This document shows positions 28,338 through 37,773 of a DNA stretch of 64,000 nucleotides, in pieces; position 1 is the first letter of the stretch; each line of letters starts with the position of its first letter. The position numbers and the translations under genes were made by a program. The notes under the pieces were generated by a model, which worked only from the letters and a program-made list of their open reading frames with translations, did no database searches and was not told the origin of the DNA. The stretch is from Paracidovorax anthurii (GTDB lineage: Bacteria; Pseudomonadota; Gammaproteobacteria; Burkholderiales; Burkholderiaceae_C): contig NZ_QLTA01000012.1 of assembly GCF_003269065.1 (NCBI RefSeq), forward strand, positions 1 to 64,000, read 5' to 3'.

Positions 28338-29219
28338 ATGGAAAAACGCGTCCGATTCCACTCCGCCTGGCTGCCCTGGCTGCTCATCGCCCCGCAGATC
28401 GCCATCATCGTGGTGTTCTTCTTCTGGCCCGCCAGCCAGGCCCTGGTGCAGTCGATGCAGCTGCAGGACGCCTTCGGCACCTCCACCGAATGGGTGGGGC
28501 TCGAAAACTTCCGGCGGCTCTTCGACGACCCGGGCTACGTGGACTCGTTCAAGACCACGGCCCTCTTCTCGGTGCTGGTGGCCGGCAGCGGCATCGTGCT
28601 CTCGCTGGTGCTCGCCGTGTTCGTCGACCGGGTGGTGCGCGGCGCGATGTTCTACAAGACCCTGCTCATCCTGCCCTACGCCGTGGCGCCCGCGGTGGCG
28701 GCCGTGCTCTGGGTGTTCATGTTCTCGCCCTCGCTGGGCGTCGTGGCCTACGCGCTCGGCAAGCTCGGCATCAACTGGAACCACCTGCTCGATTCCGGCC
28801 ACGCGATGACGCTGATCGTGATGGCCTCGGTGTGGAAGCAGATCTCCTACAACTTCCTGTTCTTCCTCGCGGGGCTGCAGTCGATCCCGCGCTCGCTCAT
28901 CGAGGCCGCCGCCATCGACGGCGCGGGGCCGCTGCGGCGCTTCTGGTCGGTGCAGTTCCCGCTGCTCTCGCCCACCACGTTCTTCCTGCTGGTGATCAAC
29001 GTGGTGTACGCCTTCTTCGACACCTTCGCCATCGTCGATGCCGCCACCCAGGGCGGCCCCGGCAAGGACACGGCGATCCTGGTCTACAAGGTGTATTACG
29101 ACGGCTTCAAGGCCATGGACCTCGGCGGATCGGCGGCGCAGTCGGTGGTGCTGATGCTGATCGTGGTGGCGCTCACGGTGGTGCAGTTCCGCTACGTCGA
29201 GAAAAAAGTGAACTACTGA
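28338..29219 (+). CDS. ugpA: sn-glycerol-3-phosphate ABC transporter permease UgpA
   Basis: This 293-residue inner-membrane permease has six hydrophobic segments. The cytoplasmic EAA loop [21 protein letters not shown] contacts the ATPase. The [20 protein letters not shown] segment is typical of the MalF-like partner of sugar and glycerol-3-phosphate importers. It forms the channel with UgpE. It follows ugpB by 83 bases containing a strong hairpin, and ugpE begins 17 bases after its stop. Confidence 0.95.
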   Translation: MEKRVRFHSAWLPWLLIAPQIAIIVVFFFWPASQALVQSMQLQDAFGTSTEWVGLENFRRLFDDPGYVDSFKTTALFSVLVAGSGIVLSLVLAVFVDRVVRGAMFYKTLLILPYAVAPAVAAVLWVFMFSPSLGVVAYALGKLGINWNHLLDSGHAMTLIVMASVWKQISYNFLFFLAGLQSIPRSLIEAAAIDGAGPLRRFWSVQFPLLSPTTFFLLVINVVYAFFDTFAIVDAATQGGPGKDTAILVYKVYYDGFKAMDLGGSAAQSVVLMLIVVALTVVQFRYVEKKVNY

Positions 29220-29236
29220 CAGGAAAGCCCCGCACC

Positions 29237-30088
29237 ATGGTCGAACGCAGCCTCACGCGCGGCATCCTCGCGCACGCCATCATGATCCTGGGCGTCGTGA
29301 TCGTCGCCTTCCCGCTCTACCTCGCCTTCGTGGCCTCCACCCACACCGCACAGGAGATCGTGCAGGCGCCCATGCCGCTGGTGCCCGGCGGCCACTTCTG
29401 GGACACCTACCGGGCCGCGCTCTTCGGCCGCGACCAGGGCGCGGGCTCCACCGCGCCCGTGGCCCGCATGATGTGGGTGAGCTTCGTCTCGGCCATCGTG
29501 ATCACCGTCGGCAAGATCGCGATCTCGCTGCTCTCGGCGTTCGCCATCGTGTACTTCCGCTTCCCGTTCAAGGGCCTGTGCTTCTGGCTGATCTTCATCA
29601 CGCTGATGCTGCCCGTGGAAGTGCGCATCGGCCCCACCTACCAGGTGGTGTCCGACCTGGGGATGCTCAACAGCTACGCGGGCCTCACCGTGCCGCTGAT
29701 CGCCTCGGCCACGGCCACCTTCCTCTTCCGCCAGTTCTTCCTCACCGTGCCGGACGAACTGGTGGAGGCCGCGCGCATGGACGGCGCGGGCCCGATGCGG
29801 TTCTTCCGCGACATCCTCGTGCCGCTCTCGCGCACCTCCATCGCGGCGCTGTTCGTGATCCAGTTCATCTACGGCTGGAACCAGTACCTCTGGCCGCTGC
29901 TGGCCACCACCAGCGAGGACATGTACCCCGTGGTGATCGGCATCAAGCGCATGATCGCCGGCGGCGACGGGCAGAACGAGTGGAACATCGTCATGGCCAC
30001 CGCCATCCTCGCGATGCTGCCGCCGGCCGCCGTGGTGGTGCTCATGCAGAAATGGTTCGTCAAGGGTCTGGTGGACACCGAGAAGTAA
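29237..30088 (+). CDS. ugpE: sn-glycerol-3-phosphate ABC transporter permease UgpE
   Basis: The 283-residue permease has six predicted membrane helices and an EAA loop, [21 protein letters not shown]. The start [20 protein letters not shown] is typical of UgpE. It pairs with UgpA to form the translocation pore. An AGGAAA about eleven bases upstream serves as ribosome-binding site. The frame stays open far upstream because of overlap with ugpA in another frame; that part is not coding. Confidence 0.95.
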   Translation: MVERSLTRGILAHAIMILGVVIVAFPLYLAFVASTHTAQEIVQAPMPLVPGGHFWDTYRAALFGRDQGAGSTAPVARMMWVSFVSAIVITVGKIAISLLSAFAIVYFRFPFKGLCFWLIFITLMLPVEVRIGPTYQVVSDLGMLNSYAGLTVPLIASATATFLFRQFFLTVPDELVEAARMDGAGPMRFFRDILVPLSRTSIAALFVIQFIYGWNQYLWPLLATTSEDMYPVVIGIKRMIAGGDGQNEWNIVMATAILAMLPPAAVVVLMQKWFVKGLVDTEK

Positions 30089-30132
30089 GCCGCCCGCGCC
30101 AACGCCCCCCACCTTCCCCGCACTACGCAGAT

Positions 30133-31140
30133 ATGGCATCCCTTTCGTTCCGCAACGTCATCAAGCGCTACGGCGCCGGCCCCAAGGCCAACCAGGTCAT
30201 CCACGGCGTGAGCGCCGAGATCGCGGATGGCGAGTTCATCGTCATCGTCGGCCCCTCGGGCTGCGGCAAGTCCACGCTGCTGCGCATGGTGGCCGGGCTG
30301 GAGGAGGTCTCCGGCGGCGAGATCGCCATCGGCAGCCGGGTGGTGAACGACCTGGAGCCGTCGCAGCGCGACATCGCCATGGTGTTCCAGAACTACGCGC
30401 TCTACCCGCACATGACGAACTTCGAGAACATGGCCTACGGCCTGAAGATCGCCAAGGTGCCCAAGGAAGAGATCCGGGCGCGCGTGGACAAGGCCGCGAA
30501 GATCCTGGAGCTCGGCCACCTGCTGGACCGCAAGCCGCGCGAGCTCTCGGGCGGCCAGCGCCAGCGCGTGGCCATGGGCCGCGCCATCGTGCGCCAGCCG
30601 CAGGTGTTCCTCTTCGACGAGCCTCTGTCCAACCTCGACGCCAAGCTGCGCGCGCAGACCCGCCTGGAGATCCAGAAGCTGCACCGCGAGCTGGGCATCA
30701 CCAGCCTTTTCGTCACGCACGACCAGGTCGAGGCCATGACGCTCGCGCAGCGCATGATCGTGATGAACGGCGGCGTGATGGAGCAGTTCGGCACGCCCGA
30801 AGAGGTCTACCACACGCCGGCCTCGACCTTCGTGGCGAGCTTCATCGGCTCGCCGCCGATGAACCTGCTGAAGAACGCCCCCGGCGGCCGGCAGGGCGCC
30901 ATCCTGGGCATCCGGCCCGAGCACCTGGACGTCGCCGCGGACGGCGGCTGGGAAACCCGCGTGGAGACGGTCGAACTGCTGGGCGCCGAGCGGCTGGTAT
31001 ACGCCCGCCTGGGCGATGAGCCCCTCATCGTGCGCGTGGAGGAAGGCACGCACGCGCCCCAGCCCGGCGAGACGCTGCGCGTGGCGCCGCGCGCACCGCG
31101 CCTGCACTGGTTCGACGCCGCCACCGGCCAGCGGCTCTGA
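30133..31140 (+). CDS. ugpC: sn-glycerol-3-phosphate ABC transporter ATP-binding protein
   Basis: The 335-residue ABC ATPase has Walker [10 protein letters not shown] (40-48), Q-loop Gln86, signature LSGGQRQRV (138-146), Walker B VFLFDEP (158-164) and switch His196. The C-terminal TOBE-like region (about 240-335, including [10 protein letters not shown]) is the part that regulates MalK/UgpC-type ATPases. It energises UgpAE. It is slightly shorter than the 356-residue E. coli protein. It is separated by four bases from the next gene, a VOC protein. Confidence 0.95.
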   Translation: MASLSFRNVIKRYGAGPKANQVIHGVSAEIADGEFIVIVGPSGCGKSTLLRMVAGLEEVSGGEIAIGSRVVNDLEPSQRDIAMVFQNYALYPHMTNFENMAYGLKIAKVPKEEIRARVDKAAKILELGHLLDRKPRELSGGQRQRVAMGRAIVRQPQVFLFDEPLSNLDAKLRAQTRLEIQKLHRELGITSLFVTHDQVEAMTLAQRMIVMNGGVMEQFGTPEEVYHTPASTFVASFIGSPPMNLLKNAPGGRQGAILGIRPEHLDVAADGGWETRVETVELLGAERLVYARLGDEPLIVRVEEGTHAPQPGETLRVAPRAPRLHWFDAATGQRL

Positions 31141-31144
31141 GCCG

Positions 31145-31498
31145 ATGGAGGCGACCGCCACGCTCCACGCCACCATCCCCGTGCTGGCGTCCCTCGACCT
31201 GGACGAGAGCGCCGCGTTCTGCGCCGACCGCCTGGGCTTCGCCATCCACCTGCGCGCCGCTGACTACCTCATCGCCGCGCGCGACGGCTGCGAGCTGCAT
31301 TTCTGGCTTTGCGACGACCGCCGCATCGCCGAGCACACTTCCTGCTACATCCGTGGCGACGTGCGCGCGCTGCATGCCGAATTCACGCGGCGCGGCCTGG
31401 CGCTGGAGCCCCCGGCGGAGCGCCCCTGGGGCATGCGCGAGCTGTACGTGATCGACCCGCACGGCAACCTGCTCAAGTTCGGAGAACCCACCCCATGA
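31145..31498 (+). CDS. Glyoxalase/bleomycin-resistance (VOC) family protein
   Basis: This 117-residue single-domain VOC protein has the repeated beta-alpha-beta-beta-beta pattern: IPVLASLDLDESAAFCADRLGF, CELHFWLCDD, and the C-terminal RELYVIDPHGNLLKFGEP. Family members bind metal and isomerise, cleave or sequester small molecules such as methylglyoxal or antibiotics. It is inserted between ugpC and ugpQ; its ATG lies four bases after ugpC and its stop overlaps the ugpQ start as ATGA. Methylglyoxal arises from triose phosphates, so a link to glycerol-phosphate metabolism is conceivable but is only inference. Confidence 0.85.
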   Translation: MEATATLHATIPVLASLDLDESAAFCADRLGFAIHLRAADYLIAARDGCELHFWLCDDRRIAEHTSCYIRGDVRALHAEFTRRGLALEPPAERPWGMRELYVIDPHGNLLKFGEPTP

Positions 31499-32247
31499 CC
31501 CCATCCGCCCCGACGCCCTGGCCCTACCCCCGGTGGATCGCCCACCGCGGTGCCGGCAAGCTGGCCCCGGAGAACACGCTCGCCGCCTTCCGCATGGGCG
31601 CGCGCCACGGCTACCGCATGTTCGAGTGCGACGCCAAGCTGAGCAGCGACGGCGTGCCCTTCCTGCTGCACGACGCCACGCTGCAGCGCACCACGGACGG
31701 GCACGGCACGGCGGGCGAGCACCCCTGGAGCGAGCTGGCCCGGCTCGACGCCGGCGGCTGGCATTCCCGCCAGTGGGCTGGCGAGCCGATCCCCACACTG
31801 GAGGGCATCGCGCGTTTCTGCCTCGCCAACGGCCACCGGCTCAACATCGAGATCAAGCCCACGCCCGGCACCGAGGAGGAGACCGGCCGCGTGGTCGCCT
31901 CGCTCGCCGCGCGCCTGTGGCGGCATGCCGACGTGCCGCCGCTGCTCACCTCGTTCCAGGTGCCCGCGCTCGCCGGCGCGCGCGACGCGGCGCCGCTGCT
32001 GCCGCGCGGCCTGCTGCTCGACACGCTGGCGCCGGGATGGCTGGACACCGCCCGCCAGCTCGGCTGCGCGGCCATCGTCTGCAACCACGCGCTGTGGACG
32101 GCCGGGAACGTGGCCGAGGCGCATGCCTGCGGCCTGCGCGCGCTCAGCTACACGGTGAACGACGAGTGGGCCGCGCAGCGCCTCATCGACCTGGGCACCG
32201 ACGGCATCATCACCGACCGCGTGGACCTCTTCAGTCCGGCGCGGTGA
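31495..32247 (+). CDS. ugpQ: Glycerophosphodiester phosphodiesterase (cytoplasmic)
   Basis: The 250-residue TIM-barrel enzyme hydrolyses glycerophosphodiesters to glycerol-3-phosphate and an alcohol. Active-site motifs are HRGAGKLAPENTLAAF (His and Glu), FECDAKLSSDGVPFLLHD (metal-site residues and the second His), and INIEIKPTPG-like EIKP. No signal peptide is present, matching cytoplasmic UgpQ rather than periplasmic GlpQ. It overlaps the VOC gene by four bases and is the last enzyme gene of the ugp operon, letting the cell use diesters imported by UgpBAEC as phosphate and carbon sources. Confidence 0.95.
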   Translation: MTPSAPTPWPYPRWIAHRGAGKLAPENTLAAFRMGARHGYRMFECDAKLSSDGVPFLLHDATLQRTTDGHGTAGEHPWSELARLDAGGWHSRQWAGEPIPTLEGIARFCLANGHRLNIEIKPTPGTEEETGRVVASLAARLWRHADVPPLLTSFQVPALAGARDAAPLLPRGLLLDTLAPGWLDTARQLGCAAIVCNHALWTAGNVAEAHACGLRALSYTVNDEWAAQRLIDLGTDGIITDRVDLFSPAR

Positions 32248-32273
32248 TACCCTCGCGGGCCCACGCCACCGCC

Positions 32274-34799
32274 ATGGACCCGATCGTTTCCTCCCCCCGC
32301 CCCACCCCGCCCTCCCCGTCCCCGGCACGCTGGCTGCGTGCCCTGCTCGCGGCCAGCGTGCTCTGGCTGCTGGCCGGCCCGCTGCCGGCAGCGTCCGCGC
32401 AGGACCGCGCCAGCGCCCCGGCCGCCGCCGGCAGCGCCGCGGCGGCGCGGGCCGCTGCCGCGGCGGCCATCGATCCGGACGTGCCGCTGCCCTCCGTGGA
32501 CGAGCTGCGCAAGCGGCTCGACGCCATCCCCCGCAAGCTCGGCGACGAGGACGACGGCCGCAAGCTCTCCAACGAGGTGTACGCCATCGGCGCGGCGGCC
32601 AATCAGCTGGTGGCCCGCCGCACGGTCGATCTGGCCGACCTGGACAGCCGCCTCGCCGGGCTGGGCCCCACGCCCGAGAAAGGCGCCCCGGCCGACGCGC
32701 CCGACGTGGCGCAGCAGCGCACCGCCCTCGCCAAGCAGCGCGCCAGCGTCGATGCCGATCTGAAGCTCGCGCGCCTCATCGCCGTCGATGCCGACCAGCT
32801 CGGCGCCGACCTCGTGCGCCAGCGCCGCCAGCAGTTCCAGGCGGCGCTCACGGCGCGCGCCGACTCCCCGCTGGGCGCCGCCTTCTGGCGCAACCTGCGC
32901 GCGGCCTGGCCCACCGACACCGCGCGCCTGTCGGTGCTCGCCATCGAGGCCCGGCAGGCCGTGCAGCGCGCGCTGGAGCCCGAGCGGCGCGGCGCCTTCC
33001 TCGCCAGCCTGCTGGGCGCGCTGCTGCTGGCGGTGGTGGGCAACTGGGCCGGCGAGCGCCTGCTGGTGCGCATCGCGCCGGCCAAGCTGCCCTCCGGTCG
33101 GCTGCGGCGCTCGCTGCTGGCGACCGCATCGGTGGCGGCCAACGTGGTCTTCATCGGCATGGCGGCGCAGCTCCTGCTGAGCGGCCTGGACACGGGCGAC
33201 AACCTCGGCGAGCGGCTGGACGGCCTCGCGCACTCCGCCGTCGGGCTGGCGGTGTTCGCAGCCTTCGCCATCGGGCTGGGCCACGCGCTGCTCTCGCGCA
33301 AGCGCAGCTCCTGGCGGCTGCCGTCCATCCCCGACGACCTCGCGCAGCGCCTGAGCCCCTACCCCTGGTGGATCGCCATCGTCGCGGCCCTGAGCGGCAT
33401 GGTGACCGAGATCAACGCCGCCGTGAGCGCCAGCCTCGCGGCGGAGGTGAGCATCCAGGCGCTCTCCGCGCTGCTCGTGGCGGGCGTCGTCGCCGCCGCC
33501 GTGCGGCAGATGAACACCCCCGTGGCGGCGGCCTCGCCACCGGCCGCGGACGGCGAGGCCGCCGCGTCGCCCCCGCCGCGCCCGCTCTGGGTCGGGCTGC
33601 TCGTGGCCTGCGCGGGCATCGGCTCGCTGGCCATCGTGGTGCTGGTGGCCGTGGGCTTCATCGCGCTGGCCGGCGCGCTGGCGCGGCAGATGGTCTGGAG
33701 CGGCGCGGCCTTCGCCACGGCCTACCTGCTCTACCAGTTGGCGGACGACGCCTGCGACGCCGTGCTGTCGTCCAAGGGCAGCTTCGGCCGCCGGCTCAAC
33801 GCCGGCATGGGCATCGACCCAGGCCTGCTCGACCAGGCCGCCGTCGTGGTCTCGGGCGTGCTGCGCATCGTGCTGTTCTTCTACCTCGTCATCGCGCTGC
33901 TCGCGCCCTTCGGCACCGGGCCGGACGAGCTGTTCCGCCGGGGCAGCGCGATGGACCAGAACCTCAGCGTGGGCAACTTCGCCCTGGCGCCGCAGGCGCT
34001 GCTCACGGCGCTGGGCGTGGTCGTGGCGGGCTTCATCGGCATCCGCGTGCTCAAGCGCTGGCTCAGCGACCGCTACTTCCCCAGCACCTCGCTGGAGCCG
34101 GGCATGCGCAGTTCCATCGCCACGCTGCTCGGCTACGTCGGCGGCGTGATGGTGGTGTCCGCCGCGCTGGCGGCGCTGGGCATCAGCGTGGAGCGCATCG
34201 CCTGGGTGGCGAGCGCGCTCTCGGTGGGCATCGGCTTCGGGCTGCAGGCCATCGTGCAGAACTTCATCTCGGGCCTGATCCTGCTGGCCGAGCGGCCCGT
34301 GAAGGTGGGCGACTGGGTCAAGCTGGGCGACACCGAGGGCGACATCCGCCGCATCAACGTGCGCGCCACCGAGATCCAGCTCGGCGACCACTCCACCGTG
34401 ATCGTGCCCAACTCGGAATTCATCACCAAGACCGTGCGCAACATGACCCTGGGGGGCGCCCAGGGCCGCGTGCTGCTGCGCCTGCCCGCGCCGCTGGACA
34501 CCGACGCGCAGCGCACGCGGCAGGTGATCCTGGAGGCCTTCCGGGCCCACCCGGACGTGCTGGAGACCCCCGCGCCCGTCGTGCAACTCGAAGGCATCGT
34601 GGACGGCACGCTCACCTTCCTGGCCATCGGCCACGTGAGCAACCCGCGCAACGCGGGCGGCGTGCGCAGCGACCTGCTGTTCTCCATCCTCGACACGCTG
34701 CGGCAGGCCGGGCTGGCGCTCTCCCCGCCCGCGAGCACCTCGGTGCCCGGCGCCACGCGCCAGGAGGCGGCGGCCGAGCCCGCGGGGCCCGCCGCCTGA
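32274..34799 (+). CDS. Large MscS-family mechanosensitive channel with DUF3772 domain
   Basis: The 841-residue protein has a cleaved-type signal sequence (about 1-42) and a periplasmic DUF3772 domain (about 60-125, VDELRKRLDAIPRKLGDEDD). A coiled region and roughly ten membrane helices follow. The MscS core spans about residues 600-790: the pore-lining helix region LSVGIGFGLQAIVQNFISGL, then the beta domain AERPVKVGDWVKLGDTEGDI and IVPNSEFITKTVRN. It should open under membrane tension to release solutes. It follows ugpQ by 26 bases on the same strand and may be co-transcribed. It belongs with the large MscK/YbiO-like members rather than small MscS. Confidence 0.9.
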   Translation: MDPIVSSPRPTPPSPSPARWLRALLAASVLWLLAGPLPAASAQDRASAPAAAGSAAAARAAAAAAIDPDVPLPSVDELRKRLDAIPRKLGDEDDGRKLSNEVYAIGAAANQLVARRTVDLADLDSRLAGLGPTPEKGAPADAPDVAQQRTALAKQRASVDADLKLARLIAVDADQLGADLVRQRRQQFQAALTARADSPLGAAFWRNLRAAWPTDTARLSVLAIEARQAVQRALEPERRGAFLASLLGALLLAVVGNWAGERLLVRIAPAKLPSGRLRRSLLATASVAANVVFIGMAAQLLLSGLDTGDNLGERLDGLAHSAVGLAVFAAFAIGLGHALLSRKRSSWRLPSIPDDLAQRLSPYPWWIAIVAALSGMVTEINAAVSASLAAEVSIQALSALLVAGVVAAAVRQMNTPVAAASPPAADGEAAASPPPRPLWVGLLVACAGIGSLAIVVLVAVGFIALAGALARQMVWSGAAFATAYLLYQLADDACDAVLSSKGSFGRRLNAGMGIDPGLLDQAAVVVSGVLRIVLFFYLVIALLAPFGTGPDELFRRGSAMDQNLSVGNFALAPQALLTALGVVVAGFIGIRVLKRWLSDRYFPSTSLEPGMRSSIATLLGYVGGVMVVSAALAALGISVERIAWVASALSVGIGFGLQAIVQNFISGLILLAERPVKVGDWVKLGDTEGDIRRINVRATEIQLGDHSTVIVPNSEFITKTVRNMTLGGAQGRVLLRLPAPLDTDAQRTRQVILEAFRAHPDVLETPAPVVQLEGIVDGTLTFLAIGHVSNPRNAGGVRSDLLFSILDTLRQAGLALSPPASTSVPGATRQEAAAEPAGPAA

Positions 34800-34836
34800 C
34801 ACGGGCCGGCCCTATCGGCGGGATTGGAAATCGGTA

Positions 34837-35115
34837 TCAGCGCCGCCAGCCGCGCTGCACGAGCCACTGGCTGGTGCCGCAGGCCACCACCAGGGCGGCG
34901 TAGGTGAGCATCCGCCCATCGCGCCCGCCCACCACGATACCCGCGCAGAGCACCGCCACCCCCACTACTGAATTGATAGCAAACTGTTGAGCAAATCCGG
35001 CGACGTGGGGGGATTTTCGGTAGAAAACCCGGCCCATGAGCGCCAGCAGCAGGCCCACGCCCAGCGCGGGCGCCGCGAAGTTCAGCAGGTGGTTGGCGGC
35101 GGAGAGAGGGTCCAT
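34837..35115 (-). CDS. Small membrane protein of unknown function
   Basis: This 92-residue protein begins [19 protein letters not shown] and has three hydrophobic stretches (about 10-27, 45-64 and 70-84) with a basic FYRKS loop between the first two and a WLVQRGWRR end. I do not recognise a named family. It is divergent from hemA and convergent with the MscS gene. A 17-nt palindromic repeat (34964-34980) lies inside the frame and encodes part of [10 protein letters not shown]. The frame continues upstream opposite hemA, but that part is shadow. The reality of the gene rests on its membrane-protein character and its fit in the gap between the two flanking genes. Confidence 0.7.
   Translation of the reverse strand: MDPLSAANHLLNFAAPALGVGLLLALMGRVFYRKSPHVAGFAQQFAINSVVGVAVLCAGIVVGGRDGRMLTYAALVVACGTSQWLVQRGWRR
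34964..34980. repeat. 17-nt palindromic repeat, copy B (inside a gene)
   Basis: ACTACTGAATTGATAGC followed by AAAC. It matches the GCTATT-N5-AATAGC pattern imperfectly. It lies inside the reading frame of the small membrane protein, where the reverse complement encodes FAINSV. Confidence 0.6.
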
Positions 35116-35181
35116 GGCTCGGCGGGCATGACGCAGATCAAGGCCCGTGCGCAGGGGCAGCGCGGGCGCGGGCAGAAATTT

Positions 35182-35187
35182 TATAAT
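35182..35187 (+). promoter_or_regulatory. TATAAT -10 element just before hemA
   Basis: A perfect TATAAT lies only six bases before the hemA ATG at 35194. A transcript starting seven bases after it would begin at the start codon itself. No good -35 TTGACA is visible at the usual distance, so the element may be weak or coincidental. Confidence 0.4.
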
Positions 35188-35193
35188 CCGGCC

Positions 35194-36492
35194 ATGGCAG
35201 TCTGGGCCCTGGGCATCAACCACACGACCGCGCCGCTCGATCTGCGCGGTCGTTTCGCGTTCGCGCTCGACCAGATTGCGCCCACGCTGCAGGGCCTGCG
35301 CCAGTCGCTCGGCAGCGCGGTGCGCCACCCGAGCGTGGAAACCGCCCTCATCTCCACCTGCAACCGCACCGAGATCTACTGCGCCGGCCAGGAGCCCGCG
35401 CTCGACCACACGCTCGACTGGCTGGCCCACAGCGGCGGCGTGAGCCCCGCGCTGCTGCGCTCGCACTCCTACACCCTCGAAGACGGCCTCGTCGCCCGCC
35501 ATGCCTTCCGCGTGGCGAGCGGGCTCGACTCCATGGTGCTGGGCGAGGCCCAGATCCTCGGCCAGATGAAGGACGCGGTGCGCGCCGCCGAAACCGCCGG
35601 CGCGCTCGGCTCCACGCTCAACCAGCTCTTCCAGCGCAGCTTCGCCGTCGCCAAGGAAGTGCGCACCAGCACCGAGATCGGCGCGCACAGCATCAGCATG
35701 GCCGCCGCCGCCGTGCGGCTCGCGGGCCAGCTCTTCGAGGACCTCTCCGAGATCCGCGTGCTCTTCGTGGGCGCGGGCGAGATGATCGAGCTCGCCGCCA
35801 CCCACTTCGCCGCCAAGAACCCCAAGAGCCTCGCCATCGCCAACCGCACGCTGGAGCGCGGCGAGAAGCTCGCCACGCGCTTCGGCGGCGAGGTCATGCG
35901 CCTGGCCGACCTGCCCGCGCGCCTGCACGAGTTCGACGCCGTGGTGAGCTGCACCGCCAGCAGCCTGCCCATCATCGGCCTGGGCGCGGTCGAGCGCGCG
36001 CTGAAAAAACGCCGCCACCGCCCCATGTTCATGGTCGATCTGGCCGTGCCGCGCGACATCGAGCCCGAGGTCAAGGCCCTGGAAGACATCTACCTCTACA
36101 CCGTGGACGACCTCGCGAGCGTCGTGCAGACCGCCCAGGCGAGCCGGCAGGCCGCCGTGGCCCAGGCCGAGGCCATCATCGACGCGGGCGTGCAGAGCTT
36201 CATGCACTGGATGGACCAGCGCAGTCCCACCGGAGGCGTCGTGCCGCTCATCCAGCAACTCAACGCCCAGACCGACGAATGGCGCGCCCTGGAGATCGCG
36301 CGCGCCAAGAAGCTCCTCGCCCGGGGCGAAGACCTCGACACCGTGCTCGATGCGCTCTCGCGCGGCCTCACGCAGAAGATGCTGCACGGCACCCTGGCCG
36401 AGCTGCGCGCGGGCGATGCCGACACGCGCGCCCAGACGGCCCAGACCGTCTCGCGCCTCTTCCTGCGCGCGCAGAGCAAGAGCGGGCTCTAG
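35194..36492 (+). CDS. hemA: Glutamyl-tRNA reductase
   Basis: The 432-residue enzyme reduces Glu-tRNA to glutamate-1-semialdehyde, the committed step of C5-pathway haem synthesis. The start [18 protein letters not shown] is canonical. Catalytic Cys56 sits in ISTCNRTE, the NADPH site is VLFVGAGEM, and the [17 protein letters not shown] block is diagnostic. The C-terminal dimerisation domain is complete. A TATAAT lies immediately upstream. It is followed by prfA on the same strand, as in many proteobacteria where hemA-prfA-prmC form one cluster. Confidence 0.96.
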   Translation: MAVWALGINHTTAPLDLRGRFAFALDQIAPTLQGLRQSLGSAVRHPSVETALISTCNRTEIYCAGQEPALDHTLDWLAHSGGVSPALLRSHSYTLEDGLVARHAFRVASGLDSMVLGEAQILGQMKDAVRAAETAGALGSTLNQLFQRSFAVAKEVRTSTEIGAHSISMAAAAVRLAGQLFEDLSEIRVLFVGAGEMIELAATHFAAKNPKSLAIANRTLERGEKLATRFGGEVMRLADLPARLHEFDAVVSCTASSLPIIGLGAVERALKKRRHRPMFMVDLAVPRDIEPEVKALEDIYLYTVDDLASVVQTAQASRQAAVAQAEAIIDAGVQSFMHWMDQRSPTGGVVPLIQQLNAQTDEWRALEIARAKKLLARGEDLDTVLDALSRGLTQKMLHGTLAELRAGDADTRAQTAQTVSRLFLRAQSKSGL

Positions 36493-36557
36493 CGCCACCG
36501 GCCTTCTCTCTCACGCCTTGCCCCGGCCCGCGCGCCCTCGATAATCGGGCCGCCATC

Positions 36558-36574
36558 GCTACCGAAACGGTAGC
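36558..36574. repeat. 17-nt palindromic repeat, copy C (GC variant)
   Basis: GCTACCGAAACGGTAGC, followed by AAAC on the plus strand. It has the same 6-5-6 layout as the other copies, but the A/T pairs at the arm ends are changed to C/G with pairing kept. It lies in the hemA-prfA gap, 16 bases before the prfA start. Confidence 0.65.
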
Positions 36575-36590
36575 AAACCCCACCTCCCCG

Positions 36591-37697
36591 ATGAAACCCT
36601 TCCTCAGAAGCCAGCTGGAGCGCCATGCCCAGCGCCTCGAAGAACTCGACTTCCTGCTCTCGCGCGAGGACATCATGTCCGACATGGCGCAGTACCGCGC
36701 CATCTCGCGCGAGCATGCCGAGGTGACCCAGGTCGCCGGCCGCTACGCCCGCTACCGCCAGCGCGAGGCCGATCTCGCCGGCGCGCGCGAGATGCTCGAA
36801 GACCCCGACATGGCCGAGATGGCGCACGAGGAAATCGCCTCGGCCGAGGCAGAGCTCGCGCAGCTGGAGGACGAGCTGCAGCGCCTGCTGCTGCCCCGCG
36901 ACCCCGACGACGCGCGCAACGCCTTCCTGGAAATCCGCGCCGGCACGGGCGGCGACGAATCGGCCCTCTTCGCCGGCGACCTCGCGCGCATGTACACGCG
37001 CTACGCCGCCACCGTGGGCTGGAAGGTCGAGATCCTGAGCGCCAGCGAAAGCGAGCTCGGCGGCTACAAGGAAGTCGTGCTGCGCGTGGAGGGTGGGGCC
37101 GGTGACGGCCCCTCCGGGTCCGGCGCCTACGGCGCGCTGCGCTTCGAATCGGGCGGCCACCGCGTGCAGCGCGTGCCCGCCACCGAAACGCAGGGCCGCA
37201 TCCACACCAGCGCCTGCACCGTGGCCGTGATGCCCGAGCCCGACGAGCAGCAGGCCATCACCCTCAACCCCGCCGACCTGCGCATCGACACCTTCCGCGC
37301 GAGCGGCGCGGGCGGCCAGCACATCAACAAGACCGACTCCGCCGTGCGCGTGGTGCACCTGCCCACCGGCATCGTGGCCGAATGCCAGGACGGCCGCAGC
37401 CAGCACAGCAACAAGGCCAAGGCGCTGCAGGTGCTGCAGGCGCGCATCCAGGAAAAGGAGCGCAGCGAGCGCGCCGCCAAGGAGGCCGCGCTGCGCAAGG
37501 GGCTGGTGGGCAGCGGCGACCGCTCCGACCGCATCCGCACCTACAACTTCCCGCAGGGCCGGCTCACCGACCACCGCATCAACCTCACGCTCTACAAGCT
37601 GCTCACCATCATGGAAGGCGATCTCGGCGAGGTATTGCAGGCGCTGGGCCACGCACGCGAGGCGGAACTGCTGGCCGAACTGGAATCCACCGCCTGA
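36591..37697 (+). CDS. prfA: Peptide chain release factor 1
   Basis: The 368-residue factor recognises UAA and UAG codons and triggers peptide release. The GGQ loop is at residues 241-243 ([13 protein letters not shown]); its Gln is the methylation target of PrmC, encoded next. [17 protein letters not shown] near the C-terminus is typical. Compared with common RF1 sequences there is a glycine/serine-rich expansion at about residues 167-181 ([16 protein letters not shown]) just before [14 protein letters not shown]. The start [16 protein letters not shown] is canonical. It lies 98 bases after hemA. Confidence 0.96.
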   Translation: MKPFLRSQLERHAQRLEELDFLLSREDIMSDMAQYRAISREHAEVTQVAGRYARYRQREADLAGAREMLEDPDMAEMAHEEIASAEAELAQLEDELQRLLLPRDPDDARNAFLEIRAGTGGDESALFAGDLARMYTRYAATVGWKVEILSASESELGGYKEVVLRVEGGAGDGPSGSGAYGALRFESGGHRVQRVPATETQGRIHTSACTVAVMPEPDEQQAITLNPADLRIDTFRASGAGGQHINKTDSAVRVVHLPTGIVAECQDGRSQHSNKAKALQVLQARIQEKERSERAAKEAALRKGLVGSGDRSDRIRTYNFPQGRLTDHRINLTLYKLLTIMEGDLGEVLQALGHAREAELLAELESTA

Positions 37698-37750
37698 ACA
37701 CCGCTTCAAGCCCGGATTGCCTCCATGTCGCCGGAAAATCTACACACTTA

Positions 37751-37767
37751 GCTATTAAAAACATAGC
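37751..37767. repeat. 17-nt palindromic repeat, copy E
   Basis: GCTATTAAAAACATAGC: arms GCTAT/ATAGC pair around a seven-base centre. It lies in the prfA-prmC gap, six bases before the prmC ATG, where a ribosome-binding site would be expected. Confidence 0.75.
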
Positions 37768-37773
37768 GCCGCC

